This document shows positions 63,001 through 64,000 of a DNA stretch of 64,000 nucleotides, piece by piece. Below the pieces are notes generated by a model, which did not search any database, was not told the origin of the DNA, and saw only the letters and a program-made list of their open reading frames with translations. The stretch comes from Bugula neritina. Its lineage: Eukaryota > Bryozoa > Gymnolaemata > Cheilostomatida > Bugulidae. The stretch is taken from assembly GCA_964035545.1 (NCBI GenBank), contig OZ037767.1, positions 17,138,781-17,202,780 on the forward strand. Reading direction: 5' to 3'. Every line of letters begins with the position of its first letter. Positions within the stretch are counted from its first letter, which is position 1. A program made the position numbers and the translations under genes.

Positions 63001-63878
63001 CTATCCCGGAGACTTTGATATCTGTTCGCTAGATCAGCTAGAAAAGTGTGCATTCATTGAAATTGGTAAAGTGTTCTTTATTGTCTCTGCTCAAGGCACA
63101 TTATGAAACTTTGAACAGTAGTATTCAATTAATGAAAAAAGTGTTATTGAAACATTTGGCACTATATTAGTACCAGTTATAATAGAAACAATCTTTTAAA
63201 TAAAACAAATTAGTAAGTTTGGGTAGACACAAACAGTAACAATAATAATGAATGGTGATACTTCATAACCAATTAACATTTCGCGGATATTTATTTGTGG
63301 ATCTTCAGACCAGCAGACATACAACTCAGGCTAAATTGAGATTTAGCAAACCAAGTTGTTATTTATTTTATGTGTGAAAAAAAATTAAGATCCTCAACCT
63401 GATTCTATTTGTTAATACTGATGATTCCAACCCTCAGATTCTTCCACGAGTTACATTAAATGTTTATTTGTATCCTTCTTTCAGTTTATTTGCAGGCGTG
63501 ATGATTTTTTTTATTTTGACAGTTGTAAAAAGTAAATGGATTTTTAAAACCTTGTGAAAACTGCATTTGACTATTTTGCAGATGTGATACTATTGATCCA
63601 AAAACATAATTTTTGAGTCAAGACTCATTATTGTGCAGCAACATTCCGTTGCTGTTTGATACAATATTCTTTTGTGTTATAGCAAAGGTCAACGCTGACT
63701 TCAGTGAGCTGTGTGACTGTCCTATAGCGTGTATGTCTGAGGATTATGACGTGAAGCTGTCCTACACGACATTTCCGAACAGACCTTACGGCTTCCAGCT
63801 GGGGGAGGACCTCAACATAACTCTACCGAGATTTACTCCCGGCACAGTTGCATATGAGAACACCTATCAGTACATCAA
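51055..63878 (+). CDS. DEG/ENaC channel subunit with Sushi and pentraxin-like extracellular domains (3' partial)
   Basis: Exons 51055-51075, 51184-51246, 52233-52428, 53434-53569, 55034-55161, 55713-55973, 56561-56743, 57215-57378, 58530-58677, 59028-59216, 59399-59434, 60645-61114, 61475-61630, 62016-62168, then 62382-62583 or 62861-63065, then 63683-63878. Phases agree. Features: gating motif TTAHG (His72-Gly73), TM1 at about 86-103, FPAVTICNFN. A Sushi/CCP domain has four cysteines (from Cys204, ECVLPP...YVCTVS...HICTES...PMCVDC). A pentraxin/LamG-like fold spans about 269-500 (MTLCFWIRSSAG, GKLVLLNEYEN, VANVNLWS). A linker with 11 N-x-S/T sequons (about 525-610) comes before the channel's own Cys-rich part (SCTYRGRKC, YGNCYTFN, CGCKPYYYPGDFDIC, CDCPIAC). 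TM2 is beyond the window. A plasma-membrane cation channel; ligand unknown. ATG 52281 (Met45) is an alternative start. Confidence 0.88.
52429..52575 (+). repeat. 12-bp donor-like array at the start of channel intron 3
   Basis: Starts at the exon 3 donor. GTGAGT recurs at 52429, 52441 and 52453, 12 bp apart and in the same phase, followed by ten copies of GTGTGTAACTGA. The array is open in the exon 3 frame. Confidence 0.9.
53600..53830 (+). repeat. Degenerate repeat early in channel intron 4
   Basis: Many diverged copies of TTCATGCTTATACATGCTTATACC, starting about 30 bp after the exon 4 donor (53570). Confidence 0.85.
54785..55033 (+). repeat. About 45-bp repeats leading to the acceptor of channel intron 4
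   Basis: Five or six diverged copies of a unit with GAGTTAACACTGTAGCATTA and CACTTCCTTTGTGTGATA. The last copy merges with the acceptor ACACTTGTTCAG (ending 55033). Confidence 0.75.
55395..55665. repeat. (TATAA)n-like AT repeat in channel intron 5
   Basis: About 270 bp of TATAATATAA words with occasional G and C, ending about 45 bp before the exon 6 acceptor (55712). Confidence 0.9.
56152..56345 (+). mobile_element. tRNA-derived SINE in channel intron 6
   Basis: The head has an A-box-like TAGGGGTTAGAGCATTTGCC and a B-box GGTTCAAACCCC. The body follows with GTTAGGAAGAGCATCCTGTC, which resembles the AGGAAGGGCATCC core that I associate with invertebrate tRNA SINEs (from memory). Confidence 0.6.
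57045..57100 (+). repeat. Pentanucleotide-type repeat in channel intron 7
   Basis: GTGTAGTGTAGTGCAGTGTA-type repetition over about 55 bp. Confidence 0.85.
58752..58825 (+). other. tRNA-like sequence in channel intron 9
   Basis: Good A box TGGTGTAATGGTTAGTGCG and B box GGGTTCGAATCTC, but the acceptor ends (GTCCTTG/GTGGGGC) pair poorly. Probably a tRNA pseudogene or SINE head. Similar in length and layout to 14618-14688. Confidence 0.5.
61364..61485 (+). repeat. 61-bp direct duplication spanning the acceptor of channel exon 13
   Basis: Two nearly identical 61-bp copies, offset exactly 61 bp. Each contains TGTCTTCATTGTAG and the first bases of exon 13 (TGGTTCACCCACAG). The second copy provides the acceptor at 61474/61475 that keeps WFTHRFGAYGNCYTFN in frame. 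The upstream acceptor is at 61413/61414. Confidence 0.95.
61619..61685 (+). repeat. 22-bp exon-end/donor triplication, channel exon 13 and intron 13
   Basis: Three copies of GTACAAACCGTAAGTCTAAC plus two bases (variants ACTGTAAG and GCTGTAAG), each uniting the exon end GTACAAACC with a GTAAGT donor. The first (61630/61631) is the functional junction in the model. Confidence 0.92.
62382..62583 (+). other. Alternative exon 15a of the channel gene
   Basis: 202 bp, acceptor TTGTTATAG, start phase 0 and end phase 1. Encodes LNNLEEPWGRCKNK...SCALECKLDRVVSSCLCKP and CKP-YYYPGDFDIC, ending in AYHEIG. Homologous to exon 15b over its whole length; the region just after WGRC is the most different. Confidence 0.88.
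62861..63065 (+). other. Alternative exon 15b of the channel gene
   Basis: 205 bp, acceptor TTGTCACCAG, start phase 0 and end phase 1. Encodes VSNLEKPWGKCNES...GCAVECRLEKVVAACGCKP and CKP-YYYPGDFDIC, ending in AFIEIG. It carries one extra N-glycosylation sequon (NYT). Separated from 15a by a 277-bp intron. Confidence 0.88.
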
Positions 63879-64000
63879 GTATGGTTTACTTTCTTCAACA
63901 GACAGTCTCTTGCTAAAGCCCTGCTTTTATTATTAGAGTTTATTGCTCTTGAAATCTTTAATCTTAGAAGAGCTATGTTTGTTATACCAGCTGTGTTTAT

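Overview
The window is animal nuclear DNA from an AT-rich, intron-rich invertebrate genome. Genes are split by GT-AG introns, microsatellites and minisatellites are abundant, and copies of LINE, Copia and tRNA-like elements are scattered throughout. Nothing in the sequence places it in a phylum. All gene models were built by reading splice sites by eye and checking that exon phases agree; no search or transcript was available.

Layout. 1-832: dead LINE reverse-transcriptase fragment, then low-complexity spacer. 2929-8900 (+): complete USP38/USP35-type deubiquitinase, 10 coding exons, 845 aa. 9236-11041: broken Ty1/Copia remnant with a 3' LTR. 14.6-29.0 kb: three intact alpha-1,3-fucosyltransferase (GT10) paralogs, one on + and two on -. 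The two minus-strand copies lie in a large tandem duplication (about 19.8-25.4 kb and 25.7-35.8 kb). Each unit also carries an orphaned last exon of a cytochrome P450. The second unit was enlarged by an R4/Dong-like LINE that entered an AAT microsatellite and was itself hit by a second, internally deleted LINE. 40.5-47.4 kb (+): complete clan-2-like cytochrome P450, 10 coding exons, 492 aa, with a TATA/Inr promoter; its last exon is the parent or sister of the orphans. 50.86 kb to the window end (+): a DEG/ENaC channel subunit, 16 coding positions seen and the 3' end missing. Its extracellular part carries a Sushi domain, a pentraxin-like domain and a linker crowded with N-glycosylation sequons, and it has a pair of mutually exclusive exons.

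The strongest unexplained signal is that tandem repeats in the three intron-rich genes repeatedly start at, or run into, splice junctions. USP38 intron 4 begins with 63 consecutive 21-bp units, nearly all carrying a consensus 5' splice site and all in one reading phase. CYP intron 9 begins with ten 31-bp copies of the exon end plus donor. USP38 intron 7 ends in ten copies of an acceptor-like unit. The channel gene has donor or acceptor duplications at introns 3, 12 and 13. This could be a local mutational process, and it could also affect splice choice.

The genes show no shared pathway. The USP is cytosolic or nuclear, the fucosyltransferases are Golgi type II enzymes, the P450 is an ER monooxygenase and the channel is a plasma-membrane protein.
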